Assembly: GCF_009193305.1 (NCBI RefSeq)
Contig: NZ_WBVS01000002.1
Coordinates: forward strand, 248,001 to 312,000
DNA from: Bifidobacterium cebidarum
GTDB lineage: Bacteria > Actinomycetota > Actinomycetes > Actinomycetales > Bifidobacteriaceae
Length of the DNA stretch: 64,000 nucleotides
Reading direction: 5' to 3'
Shown: in pieces, positions 34,121-43,167 of the stretch
How positions within the stretch are numbered: the first letter of the stretch is position 1
Layout of the letters: each line of letters starts with the position of its first letter
Position numbers and translations under genes: made by a program
The notes under the pieces: generated by a model
Told to the model about the DNA's origin: nothing
The model's database searches: none
What the model saw: only the letters and a program-made list of their open reading frames with translations

Positions 34121-34675
34121 ATGCCCAATAACGCATTGAAGAAGTCCGCCACTTTGGCGGCCGCCGGCTTGGTGGTAGCTGGCGCTTTGCTCGCAGGCTG
34201 CGGTGAATCTAAGGCCACGCCTATGGATGACTCCTACGCCGGCAATTCCGGTGAGACCGAGAAGTCACAGGAGGAGCAGTCGCAGTCGAACGGCTCCGAT
34301 TCCTCCGATTCCAGCTCGTCGGATTCCTCGCAGGATCAGTCCTCCAGCACCACCTCCGATAAGAAGGATACGGGCAACTACAAGGACGGCGATTACTCCA
34401 TCAACGGGCAGTACGGTCCGGTGGGCGAGGATTCCATCGATGTGCATCTGACCATCAAGGATGGCAACATCGAAAACGTGGAGATTGTGGGCCATCCGTT
34501 CACCACCATCTCCAAGAATCATCAGGACGCCTTCGCCAAGGCCATCAACGGCGTGGTGGACGGCAAGCCGTTGAAGGATCTCAAGGTCGACAAGGTGGCC
34601 GGCGCCAGCTGGACCTCGGATGCCTTCAACAAGGCGCTCGAAATCGCCCGCCAGGAAGCCTCCATTCAGCAGTAG
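34121..34675 (+). CDS. FMN-binding domain lipoprotein
   Basis: The 184-residue product has a lipoprotein signal (LLAGC, Cys27) and a very Ser/Asp-rich linker (about 45-85). The FMN_bind domain (about 95-184) ends KVDKVAGASWTSDAFNKAL. In this family FMN is attached covalently by ApbE to a Thr or Ser in D-x-x-(S/T)-G-A-T-like motifs; here the corresponding motif is AGASWTS. It is the last gene of the iron operon. Electron delivery for iron reduction outside the cell is plausible. No apbE gene is in this window. Confidence 0.88.
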   Translation: MPNNALKKSATLAAAGLVVAGALLAGCGESKATPMDDSYAGNSGETEKSQEEQSQSNGSDSSDSSSSDSSQDQSSSTTSDKKDTGNYKDGDYSINGQYGPVGEDSIDVHLTIKDGNIENVEIVGHPFTTISKNHQDAFAKAINGVVDGKPLKDLKVDKVAGASWTSDAFNKALEIARQEASIQQ

Positions 34676-34759
34676 TGGGGCCAATTGTCGAATAACTCAT
34701 AAAAATGCTCCACTGATTAGTTCTCAGCGTGGTGTTTCCTCGGTCTGATATGCGGTTCG

Positions 34760-34871
34760 TTCCACTGAGCGGCTCCCAGTGGGACAAAACCTCGAGGCAA
34801 CCGCAAAAACGCCGCACTACGAAGCTCTCAGCGAGGCGCAACCTCGATAAAGTTGATTGATTGTCCCACTG
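34760..34871. repeat. Dyad elements between convergent genes
   Basis: CAGTGGGACAA (34777-34787) and TTGTCCCACTG (34861-34871) are perfect inverted copies. A third related word, TCCACTGAGCGG at 34761-34772, forms a short hairpin with the first. A fainter copy, TCCACTGATTAG, is near 34709. This is another convergent-gap palindrome, unrelated in sequence to the 42-bp family. Confidence 0.65.
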
Positions 34872-34877
34872 ACCGGT

Positions 34878-35522
34878 TTACGCCAGCAGCGCGGGCCAGA
34901 GCAGGTCGGTCATGCGCTGCGGCCATGCCGCGATATCGCTGTCGGCAGGATGCTGATCGATGGCCTCATACGCCACCAACGAGCCGATGATCGTGGAAAG
35001 CAGCAGACGCTCATCGAGACCGGGGCGGAACACGCCTTCCGCGGTCCCCTCATTCAGGAAGCTCCTCAATTTACCGAGCCACGGGGTCACCACCTGATCG
35101 ACGATGTGATGGAAGAATTCGGCCTCGCTGGACAGCACGATGCCCACGCTGCGCACGTCGATGTTGTTTGCACGCACCCAATCCACCAATTTGCTCAGCA
35201 TCACGGTGAAATGTTCGCGTGTTGGGCTCAATGCCGGCGACAGCTCATCTTCCGCATTGACCAGATACATGGCGCTGATGCCGCGCAGTAGCTCGTTGGA
35301 ATTATGGTATCGGCGGTAAATGGTGGTTTTGGCCACACCGGAACGCCGGGCCACCTCTTCGATGGTCACGCCGCTGATACCGCGCTCCACGGCGATCTGC
35401 AACGTGGCGTGCATCAGTTTGCGATCCGTGGCCTCGCGCCTGCGTTCGGAACGTGGCATGTTCGTCGGTATGACGTTGGCAGCCGACTGAGTCGACGGGA
35501 TGGTACCAGATACGGTTTCCAT
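34878..35522 (-). CDS. TetR-family regulator of the YhgE/Pip operon
   Basis: The 214-residue product has a TetR DNA-binding region (about 25-70) with ATLQIAVERGISGVTIEEVARRSGVAKTTIYRRYHNS. A helical ligand domain follows. An alternative start nine codons upstream overlaps the preceding stop (ATGA), which would couple translation. It is the last gene of a three-gene unit behind two YhgE proteins, with palindromic operators in front of the first gene, so autorepression of the operon is likely. Confidence 0.92.
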   Translation of the reverse strand: METVSGTIPSTQSAANVIPTNMPRSERRREATDRKLMHATLQIAVERGISGVTIEEVARRSGVAKTTIYRRYHNSNELLRGISAMYLVNAEDELSPALSPTREHFTVMLSKLVDWVRANNIDVRSVGIVLSSEAEFFHHIVDQVVTPWLGKLRSFLNEGTAEGVFRPGLDERLLLSTIIGSLVAYEAIDQHPADSDIAAWPQRMTDLLWPALLA

Positions 35523-35548
35523 GATTGCTTCTTTCCTCAACACAGTCA

Positions 35549-37711
35549 TCAGCTCAGCACCTTGGTGCTTTCCACCTTGGCCACATACCACTGGTTGAAT
35601 TTCACCAGCGGCTTGCGCAGCAGCAATCCGAGCAGCAACAGCGGTGGAATGAATAGCAGCAGCAATCCGGCGGACTTCCAGTAATCCAGGTCGTAGATGC
35701 CGGCGATGGCGGCGCGCATCATCGTGACCACATGGGTCAGCGGCAGGAACGGGCTCACCTTGGAGATGAAGTCCGGCAGAATCTGCACCGGGTAGGCGGC
35801 GTTCGCGCCGGAGATCTGCACAATCAGCATGAGCACGCCAATGGCCTTGCCCACGTTGCCGAAGCTCACCACCATCGTGTAGGTGAAGAACGAGAACACC
35901 AGCGAGCCCAGCCAGCCGGACAGCATGAACAGCAGCGGATGCACGGCCTGCACATGCAGGAACAGCAGGTCGCCGGCCAGAGACACGGTGGACTGCATCA
36001 GAGCAATCAGCGCGAACACACCGTAATGCCCGAAGAACAACTGGTGTGGTCGCGGATTGCCAAGCTCGCGTCGAGTCCTGCGCGAGACCGTGGTCTTCAA
36101 GGTGACCACCATCAATAGGGCGCCCACCCACAGAGGAATCAGTGTGTAGAAAGGCGCCATCGACGAGCCGAAATTCGCCACGGGGAACACTGCCTTGCGC
36201 TTGAGCTGCACCGGGGCAGCCAGCGTGCTGGCCAAAGCCTCCGGATCATTGCCGAGCACTTCCTTGACCATGCTCATGTCGCCGCTGTTCAATGCGTCGG
36301 TAAGCTTGCCGTTGAACGAGGTCAGCTCATCACCGGCATTGCGCAGCTTGTCGGCGACCTTATTCAGCGTGGTTCGGGCATCCGCCAGCATCGTATTGGC
36401 ATCGCCGGAGGCATCCTCCACGTCACCCAAGGTGGTTTTCAGCTGTGCCGAACTGGATTGCAGAATGCCGGAAGCATCGGATGCGGACGAGGCGAGCGCC
36501 TCAATCTGCGGCTTCACATTCGTGGCGAAGTCCGACTTGACATCGGCGATGCTGCTCTTCGCCTGGGCGGCCAGATCCTTGACCTGCTGGTGCTTGTTCT
36601 GCACTTCCGTGTTGCGATTGCGCACGCTGGTTGCGGCATCATGCAGCGCATCCTTCAGTTTGGTCTGGCGGGCGATCGAACGGTTCAGCGCCTTGACCAC
36701 GGCTGCGTTATCACCCAGAATGCCGGCAAGCGTATCGCGAATCGACGTGTACTGCGCAATCTGGTCGGCCACTGCGGAAGCCTGAGCGTCGAGCTCCTTG
36801 GCCACGGTCGTGGATCCGTTATCGGCATCCTGATACAGGCTGTCGATCGAATCGGAGACCGCGCCAAAACTGTTGGCGCTTGCGTCCAGCGCCTTGCCCA
36901 TCGCATCGGTGGTGGTGTTCAGCGCGCCGGCAACATCAGTCACGCCCTGCTTGGCGGTTTTCAGGTTCTTGCTGGCCGTGGCCGCCGAATCGGAAGCCTG
37001 CTTGATCAGGCCGTTCGAGGTTTCCAACAGGGTTTGCGCCGAATCGGTGAGCGCGCTGTAGGTGCCGAGCATGTCGGCCGTACTGCTCAGCTGGTTGGCG
37101 AAATCAGCGATATTCGCGTTGAACGTGGTGAGCTGCTGCTTGGCTTCCGGCTGAGCCAACTGATCGGCCAACGACGAAGCGATCTCCAGGCCGGCGGACG
37201 TAATCGTCTTGGCGAACGTGGTGTTGATCTCCGCAGCCACCTCATCCGTGCCCTCGTTGAGCAGGTTCGGAGCCAGTGCGTTCTTCTTCTCGTTGCGGTA
37301 GTAGGTCAGCTTGGCGTGCTGCACATCGTCGGAGAAGAACGTCATCATGTCTTTGCTGAAGGACTTCGGAATCACGATGGCGGCATAGTATTTGCCGGAT
37401 TTCGCACCGTCGATGGCGTCGTCCTTAGAGGTGATCGTCCAGTCGAGCTGACTGTTGGCGCGCAAGGCGTTCACCACCTGATCGCCCACGGTGACCTTCA
37501 CCGGAATCAGGTCGGAACGGTATCCCTCATCCACATTGGCCACGGCGAACTTCAGGTTCGACATATTCGAGAACGGGTCCCAGCAGGCGGCCACATTGAA
37601 CCAGGTGAACAGGCCCGGAATCATCACCAGACCGATCACGATGATAATGGAGACCACATTGCTGGTCAGACGCTTGACATCTCCAATAAACAGTTTCCAG
37701 ATCTTGCTCAT
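35549..37711 (-). CDS. YhgE/Pip family membrane protein (720 aa)
   Basis: The N-terminal helix and the following block WFNVAACWDPFSNMSNLKFAVANVDEGY mark the YhgE/Pip domain. A very long extracytoplasmic helical, coiled-coil-like region (about 150-480, Ala/Thr/Asp-rich) follows, then six C-terminal helices of the ABC-2 permease type (about 510-700). Relatives include the phage-infection protein Pip and the ESX-linked EsaA. The start overlaps the previous stop by 4 bases. It probably pairs with the larger paralogue upstream. Confidence 0.9.
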   Translation of the reverse strand: MSKIWKLFIGDVKRLTSNVVSIIIVIGLVMIPGLFTWFNVAACWDPFSNMSNLKFAVANVDEGYRSDLIPVKVTVGDQVVNALRANSQLDWTITSKDDAIDGAKSGKYYAAIVIPKSFSKDMMTFFSDDVQHAKLTYYRNEKKNALAPNLLNEGTDEVAAEINTTFAKTITSAGLEIASSLADQLAQPEAKQQLTTFNANIADFANQLSSTADMLGTYSALTDSAQTLLETSNGLIKQASDSAATASKNLKTAKQGVTDVAGALNTTTDAMGKALDASANSFGAVSDSIDSLYQDADNGSTTVAKELDAQASAVADQIAQYTSIRDTLAGILGDNAAVVKALNRSIARQTKLKDALHDAATSVRNRNTEVQNKHQQVKDLAAQAKSSIADVKSDFATNVKPQIEALASSASDASGILQSSSAQLKTTLGDVEDASGDANTMLADARTTLNKVADKLRNAGDELTSFNGKLTDALNSGDMSMVKEVLGNDPEALASTLAAPVQLKRKAVFPVANFGSSMAPFYTLIPLWVGALLMVVTLKTTVSRRTRRELGNPRPHQLFFGHYGVFALIALMQSTVSLAGDLLFLHVQAVHPLLFMLSGWLGSLVFSFFTYTMVVSFGNVGKAIGVLMLIVQISGANAAYPVQILPDFISKVSPFLPLTHVVTMMRAAIAGIYDLDYWKSAGLLLLFIPPLLLLGLLLRKPLVKFNQWYVAKVESTKVLS

Positions 37712-40353
37712 CGTGCGTGCTTGCCTTCCTTGTTCTGGGCGATGTCGTGAAGGTTCGGCAGGTCGGCGAGGTTCTTGCCTGCCAGGTTGGAGAGCCTGGT
37801 GGTTGGTGCGTCGCTGCCATTGGTGGAGGATTCGGCATGGCGGCCGTACAGCATCGAGCGAATCGATTCATCGGAGAGATTGCCGAGCTCGGTTTGGCGG
37901 CGGATGGAATCGCGCATGTATTCCACCACCATCAGGAAGCCGATGATGATGAGCACCCAGGCCAGCCAGGTGGCCATCACCACGATCTTCTCGCTGGTGG
38001 TCAGGGAGAAGACGATGATCAGGATGGCCGGTACCACGAATCCGGCGATAAGCGCGCCGAACAGCAGCTTCGGATACTGCTGAGTGAACTTGGCGGCGCG
38101 GCGTTCGATCGCATGCTTGTATTCGGTGCGGTTGGCCAGTGCGGAAATCGCCTGCGTGACCTTGTATTCGCTGGCTTCGATATGCACCGGTTCGCCGAGA
38201 ATCATGTCGCTTTCCTCGATTTCACGGGCGAACAGCCGGTTCAGGTTGGCCAACCTCGGGCGGGCCGCCAAGCCCAGCAGGAAGGCGAGTGCGGCGAAGA
38301 TCAGCAACTTGCCGATGTATCCGAACCATTGGCCGTCGTAGAAGCCGCCGATGGTCTCACGCATCGCGTCGATCGAATAGGTGAACGGCAGCAGCGGATA
38401 GATGATGCGGAAGAATCGAGGCATCATCTCAATCGGGTAGAGTCCGGAGGCGCCCGGCACCTGCAGAATCACCAATGCCACGCAAATGCCCTTGCCCACA
38501 TGCATGAACGTGGTGGAAAGCGCGAAGATGACCGACATGTACACCAGCGAGGTGATCCAACAGGTGAGCAGGAACACCGGAACGCTCGCGCATTGCATAC
38601 CCAACACCAGATCGCCGATGCCGGTGACCAGACCTTGCGTGGAAGCCAGCGTGGCCAGCAGGAAGAAACGGCCCAGATAACCTTGCGTGGGGGTCAGATT
38701 TTCGATGCCTTCGTTATCGGTTTCGAGCTTGGGAATCACCACGAGCACGAATGCGCCCACCCACAGGGCCAGCGTGGTGAACAACGGGGCCATGCCGGAG
38801 CCGTAGGACGACACCGCGTAGATGGTCTTCTCGTTGATCACGGTGGGGGACAACATGAAATCGGCGATTTTGCTGGCGTCGAGTGAACCGTCGCTGTCGA
38901 TCAGCGAGCCAAGTGACGTGGAGATGCTCATCGCCTTGATATCAGTGGCCAAGGTGCCGAGCTTGTCCTGCACGGTGGCCAGCGCCTTGTCCGTGTCGGC
39001 GAGCGCGGTTTTGGTGGAGACGGCGGCCTTGTCCAGCTGGTCGAGCGCGTCCTTGGACTGGCTGATCAGCGCATCCTGGGAAGTGATGTCGTTGGACAGC
39101 GTGGTCGCCGTGGTGCTCAGCGTGTTGAGTCCGCTGTTGAGTTGCGGCAGCGAGCCGGAGACCAGTGTGCTGCGGGCGTCATTGGTGGCCTGCAACGTGG
39201 TTTGCGTGGCGGTGTTGAGATTGTTCGCCAAGCCTGCGGTGTTCTTGGAGGCGCTGCCGATGGTGGTATTCAGGCTGCCCAGGTTGCCTAGGGTGTTGCC
39301 GAGTTGGCCATTGCGCTTCTCCAGCTGATCAATGGCGGATTTCAACGGCTCCTGGTCGGCTCCCGGCAGGTCTTTGAGCGTGGCGAGAATATCCGCGTTC
39401 GCCTGGTTGATGTCCTCGGCGGTGTTGATCATGCCGCCGACCTGCTGGTTCGCTGCGTTGATGGCACCGGTCACGGTGCCGATGTTCTGATTGGCCTGCG
39501 AAGCCGCTTGGCTTAAGAGGCTGGATCCTTGGTCGAGTGCGCCGGATGTGGAGGTGACGAAGCCGTTGATGCTGTTCTGTGCGGTGCCAATGAGCTTGGA
39601 GGTGCCGGCCAGTCCTTCGGCGGCGTCGATGCCGAGTTTGCGGGCATCGTCCAGTGCCTGCCGCGCGGTGCGGGTCTTGTTGGGCGCATCGTCCAGCTTG
39701 GTCTGCAGTTTGGCGATGGTATCGCGCGTGTGCTGCACGTCGCCGGATGCTTCGTTCAGCGACGTGACGGTTTCGGCTTTGGTCTTGTCTCCGGTTGCCA
39801 AAGCCTTGTCGCCCACTGTGTTGATGGTTTCGGTCAGTACCTTGGACACGGTCGAGACGAACGTGGAGTTCACCGTGCGGTCCACGGTGGAAGCGCCCAC
39901 GTCGGTGACCTTGGGGGCGATGGCGCTGGCCTTCTCGTTGACGTAATACTCCAGCGTCGGTTTGGAATCGCCGCCGGTCACGACGCCGGCCAAGGAGTCG
40001 GAGAAGTCCTTGGGAATCACGATGGCGGCATAGGCCTTGCCGGACTGCACCATATCCATCGCCTCGGCTTCGGACACGAACGTCCAGCCGAGCTGGTCGT
40101 TGTTCTTCATCTGCTTGACGATCTGGCCGCCGAGGTTCTGCTTGCCGATCAGGGCGTTGTCGGTGCCGGCATCGTTGTTGGCCACGGCCACGGTAATGCC
40201 CTTGGTGTTGCCGTACGGGTTCCAGAAGCCGATGATGTTGTACCAGGAATACAGCGGCGGGATGAATACCATGCCGAACAGGATGACCCACGCGGCTGGC
40301 ACTCTGAACAGGCGCATGAAGTCGCGCTTGAGAACCTTGAGAATGTTGCCCAC
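37708..40353 (-). CDS. YhgE/Pip family membrane protein (881 aa)
   Basis: The 881-residue protein has the same plan as its neighbour: an N-terminal helix with WYNIIGFWNPYGNTKGITVAVANNDAGTD, a long external coiled region (about 150-500) and six helices (about 530-730). It differs in an extra C-terminal part of about 150 residues with two more helices (about 770-830) and a cytoplasmic tail. The start is GTG with GGGGG upstream. It is the first gene of the TetR-controlled operon. Export, phage-receptor or envelope roles are all possible; none is shown. Confidence 0.9.
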   Translation of the reverse strand: MGNILKVLKRDFMRLFRVPAAWVILFGMVFIPPLYSWYNIIGFWNPYGNTKGITVAVANNDAGTDNALIGKQNLGGQIVKQMKNNDQLGWTFVSEAEAMDMVQSGKAYAAIVIPKDFSDSLAGVVTGGDSKPTLEYYVNEKASAIAPKVTDVGASTVDRTVNSTFVSTVSKVLTETINTVGDKALATGDKTKAETVTSLNEASGDVQHTRDTIAKLQTKLDDAPNKTRTARQALDDARKLGIDAAEGLAGTSKLIGTAQNSINGFVTSTSGALDQGSSLLSQAASQANQNIGTVTGAINAANQQVGGMINTAEDINQANADILATLKDLPGADQEPLKSAIDQLEKRNGQLGNTLGNLGSLNTTIGSASKNTAGLANNLNTATQTTLQATNDARSTLVSGSLPQLNSGLNTLSTTATTLSNDITSQDALISQSKDALDQLDKAAVSTKTALADTDKALATVQDKLGTLATDIKAMSISTSLGSLIDSDGSLDASKIADFMLSPTVINEKTIYAVSSYGSGMAPLFTTLALWVGAFVLVVIPKLETDNEGIENLTPTQGYLGRFFLLATLASTQGLVTGIGDLVLGMQCASVPVFLLTCWITSLVYMSVIFALSTTFMHVGKGICVALVILQVPGASGLYPIEMMPRFFRIIYPLLPFTYSIDAMRETIGGFYDGQWFGYIGKLLIFAALAFLLGLAARPRLANLNRLFAREIEESDMILGEPVHIEASEYKVTQAISALANRTEYKHAIERRAAKFTQQYPKLLFGALIAGFVVPAILIIVFSLTTSEKIVVMATWLAWVLIIIGFLMVVEYMRDSIRRQTELGNLSDESIRSMLYGRHAESSTNGSDAPTTRLSNLAGKNLADLPNLHDIAQNKEGKHAR

Positions 40354-40399
40354 TGATACCCCCGGAGCTGTCGATAAGTATTGTGCTGCGTTTATTGTG

Positions 40400-40452
40400 C
40401 GCTACGTTTTCCGTAGCGATACGGTAAGCGTAGCGCTACGCATTGAGTAGCG
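40400..40452. promoter_or_regulatory. Cluster of CGTAGCG operator sites
   Basis: CGCTACG (40400-40406) and CGTAGCG (40412-40418) form one dyad. CGTAGCGCTACG (40429-40440) is a perfect 12-bp palindrome. A further GTAGCG is at 40447-40452. They lie 47-100 bases before the GTG of the first YhgE gene, and are the likely binding site of the operon's own TetR. Confidence 0.7.
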
Positions 40453-40584
40453 TAATACTGTGCCGGGAGATTTTGGGCTGGGTGTGGGCGGATATGGCTC
40501 AATATGGCCAAATATGGCGATGCCCAGCGAAATCGCGCAGATTTACCGTGCGTCGCTGGGCATTGTGTCTAGTTATGCAGCAGG

Positions 40585-41247
40585 TCAGCTTTCGATGGTG
40601 CCGGTAGAGGAATCGGTGCCGCTCTGCTGGCTGGAAGAGGAGCCGGCGGAGCCGGAGGAGCTGCCAGAATCGGAGCCGCTGTTGCCTTCGCTGGCACCAC
40701 CCTGGGACTGGCTGTTGCTGGAGCCGGATTCGCCGTTGGACTGGCCGGGCATACCGCCAGGCATGCCACCGCCCTGCGACTGACCGCCCTGCTGGGAGCT
40801 GGAGCCGCCCGGCATCTGCATCTGCTGACTGGACGTGGTCTTCGATCCATTGTGGGAGATGGCTCCATACGCCAGACCGCCGCCAAGGCCGCCGAGGATG
40901 CCGCAGCCGAGGCTGATGCCCACGATGATGGCCACGGCCTTGCCGGTGATGGACTTGACCGGGGAATCATGATTGACTGCGGCTGCTCCAAAACGATTCG
41001 GCTGGGGTGCATTCATGCGGGGCTGCTGAGCCTGCTGCCAGTTCCAGTTGGCGTTGCCTGCTCCGGTCTGCGGTGCCGCATTGCCGGCCGGCTGGGCGGC
41101 CTGCTGGAAGGCCTGGGTTTGTGCAGTCGTCTGTCCGCCGGGACGGGTGGCATTCGTGGTGCCGGTGCCATTGGCGATCGATTCGGTGGGTGCGGCGTCG
41201 ACGGTGTTCTTGGTCGGAATGTTGGGGTTGATGTTGTTGCTGGTCAT
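40585..41247 (-). CDS. Membrane-anchored Ser/Gly/Gln-rich surface protein
   Basis: The 220-residue product has a Gln/Asn/Ala-rich cytoplasmic N-terminus (about 1-100), one membrane helix (GKAVAIIVGISLGCGILGG, about 103-125) and an external tail of low complexity (MPGG and SQGG repeats, long Ser/Gly runs). There are no enzymatic motifs. The leader before the ATG (GAAAGGATTCCATC) closely resembles that of the next gene upstream, and both proteins start MTS. It probably works with the beta-helix protein at the cell surface. Confidence 0.8.
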   Translation of the reverse strand: MTSNNINPNIPTKNTVDAAPTESIANGTGTTNATRPGGQTTAQTQAFQQAAQPAGNAAPQTGAGNANWNWQQAQQPRMNAPQPNRFGAAAVNHDSPVKSITGKAVAIIVGISLGCGILGGLGGGLAYGAISHNGSKTTSSQQMQMPGGSSSQQGGQSQGGGMPGGMPGQSNGESGSSNSQSQGGASEGNSGSDSGSSSGSAGSSSSQQSGTDSSTGTIES

Positions 41248-41338
41248 GATGGAATCCTTTCGGGAAAGTGCGTGATGGGTGATTGGGGTGTAGGGAGATG
41301 GAGAGAGATGTAGCCGATCGGTGGGATGGCGATGTGTT

Positions 41339-42970
41339 CTACATGCTCCAAGTGGTAGAGGTGCCGAATTCGCTGTCGAAATCGGAGCGGTCGATGAGAT
41401 TGCTGCTGAGTTTCGTGTCATCGTTGGTGGCGGAGTCCGGTAGGGAGGTGCCGTAATCGCCGGTTACCATGACGGTCACCGAACCAGTGCCCTTCACCAC
41501 GGTTTTGCCGCCGGCCACAATGGTCACTGTGTTGCCGTCCGCGTCGACCACCGAACCGCCATCGGCCACATTGAGAGCGGACACCGTCGTGTCGCCGGTC
41601 ACCACCCAGGTCGATGTGCCGTCCACATTCACCGTGATTGGCGCATCGGAAGTCGTGTCGTCCGTGGCGCTCGCATTCTTGGTGATGTTGGTCTTACCGG
41701 TCCAGGTCGAGCCATCCAGCAGGTTGAGCGTCACCGAGGAGATGGTATCGGCGGCAACCGTGCCGTTCAGCGTCTGATTGCGGCCGGTGAACACCACGGT
41801 CGCGCCATTCGAGCCAGCTGAGCCCCAGTTATTGGAGTCATTGCCGGCTGCGGTGATGAGCGCGGCCTTGGATGAGTCGAAGTCCAGTGTGGTGTTGGAG
41901 AGCACCACATCGGCCGTGGTGTTGGTGAAGTAGAACATCGAACCGGATTCGATGGATGACTTCAACGTGGAATCCGCGGCCTGGAACGTGGCGTGCTCGC
42001 CGGTGGTGGATTCGGCGTCGCCTGAGGTGGACTGATAGATGATGACGCCGTTGGCCACCGGATCGCTGGCGGTTTTGCCGGTCACCGTGCTGGTCAGCGT
42101 GGAATCCTTGATCAGAATCGTGTTCAGGCCCTCCATGCCGGCGATTTGCGAGCCGGTGGACGTGCCGTTCACGCCCGAGACCTGCACGTTGCCGGTCGAA
42201 TACAGCAACGGCGAGCCGGAGCCTGCCGTGCTGAGCTCGGAATCGGTGGCGGAGATCGAGCCGCCGCCACGGTCGGTGGCGATGGTGGCGCTATGGTCGC
42301 CCTCGGTGGTGGCGGTGATGGCGTTCGCCACAATAGTGCCGCCATACGTGGCGTCGAGGCCGCGAGAGTTATCGGACGAGGTATTGATGGTCACATCATT
42401 GGCCAGCACAGTGCCGGAATCGGTGGCGAAGATACCGTTGGAGCCGGAGCTGGAGGCGTTGATCGAGGAGCCGGAAATAATGGTCTTCGAATCTTCGCCA
42501 ACGGTGAGCGAGACGGAATTGGTGCCGTAGAAATTGTTGTTGTCGGCATTGTCGGAATCGCCGGACTTATTCAGCGTGGCATTGGTAAGTGTCAATGTGC
42601 CGCCGTTTTGCGCCAGTGCGGCGTTCTGATCGGAGTCGGTGGCTTCGGTGGTTTCACCATCTGAGCTGACTTCCTTGCCGTCTGCGGTGAGCGCGCCGGA
42701 ATACGTGCCGGTGTAGTCGTAGCTCATCGTATCTGCGCCTCCTCCGGGCTGGCCTTGCAGGGTGGCGCTGTTGGAGCTTGCATTGCTACCCCAGCCGAGG
42801 CTGCTGGCGATGGCGGTGCCGGCCATGCCGTAGCCGAATCCGGTGACCAGGGAGATGGCCGCTGCGGTGGCGGCCGCCTTGCCGAGCGGTAGATGCGCGA
42901 AGCGTCGTGCCTTGGCGCTGCCGTCTGCGGTGGTCGTCCGCCGCTTGCCGAACGAAGATGTGCTGGTCAT
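41339..42970 (-). CDS. Membrane-anchored beta-helix surface protein (adhesin-like)
   Basis: The 543-residue product has a basic N-terminus (about 1-28) and one helix (LGKAAATAAAISLVTGFGYG, about 28-55). The external region (about 60-543) is built of short Thr/Ser/Asn-rich rungs such as GGTLTLTNATLNKSGDSDN, typical of right-handed parallel beta-helices. It is Asp-rich and nearly devoid of Cys. Such domains occur in adhesins and polysaccharide-binding proteins. AAAGGA precedes the ATG; the frame extends 11 codons further upstream but has no better start. It is likely the first gene of a two-gene unit. Confidence 0.85.
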   Translation of the reverse strand: MTSTSSFGKRRTTTADGSAKARRFAHLPLGKAAATAAAISLVTGFGYGMAGTAIASSLGWGSNASSNSATLQGQPGGGADTMSYDYTGTYSGALTADGKEVSSDGETTEATDSDQNAALAQNGGTLTLTNATLNKSGDSDNADNNNFYGTNSVSLTVGEDSKTIISGSSINASSSGSNGIFATDSGTVLANDVTINTSSDNSRGLDATYGGTIVANAITATTEGDHSATIATDRGGGSISATDSELSTAGSGSPLLYSTGNVQVSGVNGTSTGSQIAGMEGLNTILIKDSTLTSTVTGKTASDPVANGVIIYQSTSGDAESTTGEHATFQAADSTLKSSIESGSMFYFTNTTADVVLSNTTLDFDSSKAALITAAGNDSNNWGSAGSNGATVVFTGRNQTLNGTVAADTISSVTLNLLDGSTWTGKTNITKNASATDDTTSDAPITVNVDGTSTWVVTGDTTVSALNVADGGSVVDADGNTVTIVAGGKTVVKGTGSVTVMVTGDYGTSLPDSATNDDTKLSSNLIDRSDFDSEFGTSTTWSM

Positions 42971-42991
42971 GATGGTTCCTTTCGCGAGACT

Positions 42992-43087
42992 GTTCCTGTG
43001 CATCCCGCGCTTGCGGTGGGCTGTACAGGAACATTGTTTGTCTGTGATGATTCAAGTACACAGCGAAAGGCCTAAGGCTGGCTTAGG
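42992..43087 (-). promoter_or_regulatory. Leader hairpin and palindrome before the beta-helix gene
   Basis: GTTCCTGT (42992-42999) and ACAGGAAC (43025-43032) close a long interrupted hairpin in the predicted mRNA leader. Farther upstream CCTAAGGCTGGCTTAGG (43071-43087) is a 6-5-6 palindrome, the usual form of a dimeric regulator site. Confidence 0.5.
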
Positions 43088-43167
43088 TGGCCAGCAAGGG
43101 AATCCGGAAGTTCCGGCAATGATTTCTGGAAGGTTTTTGGACGTTTCCTGAAAGCGGTGACGGATGT

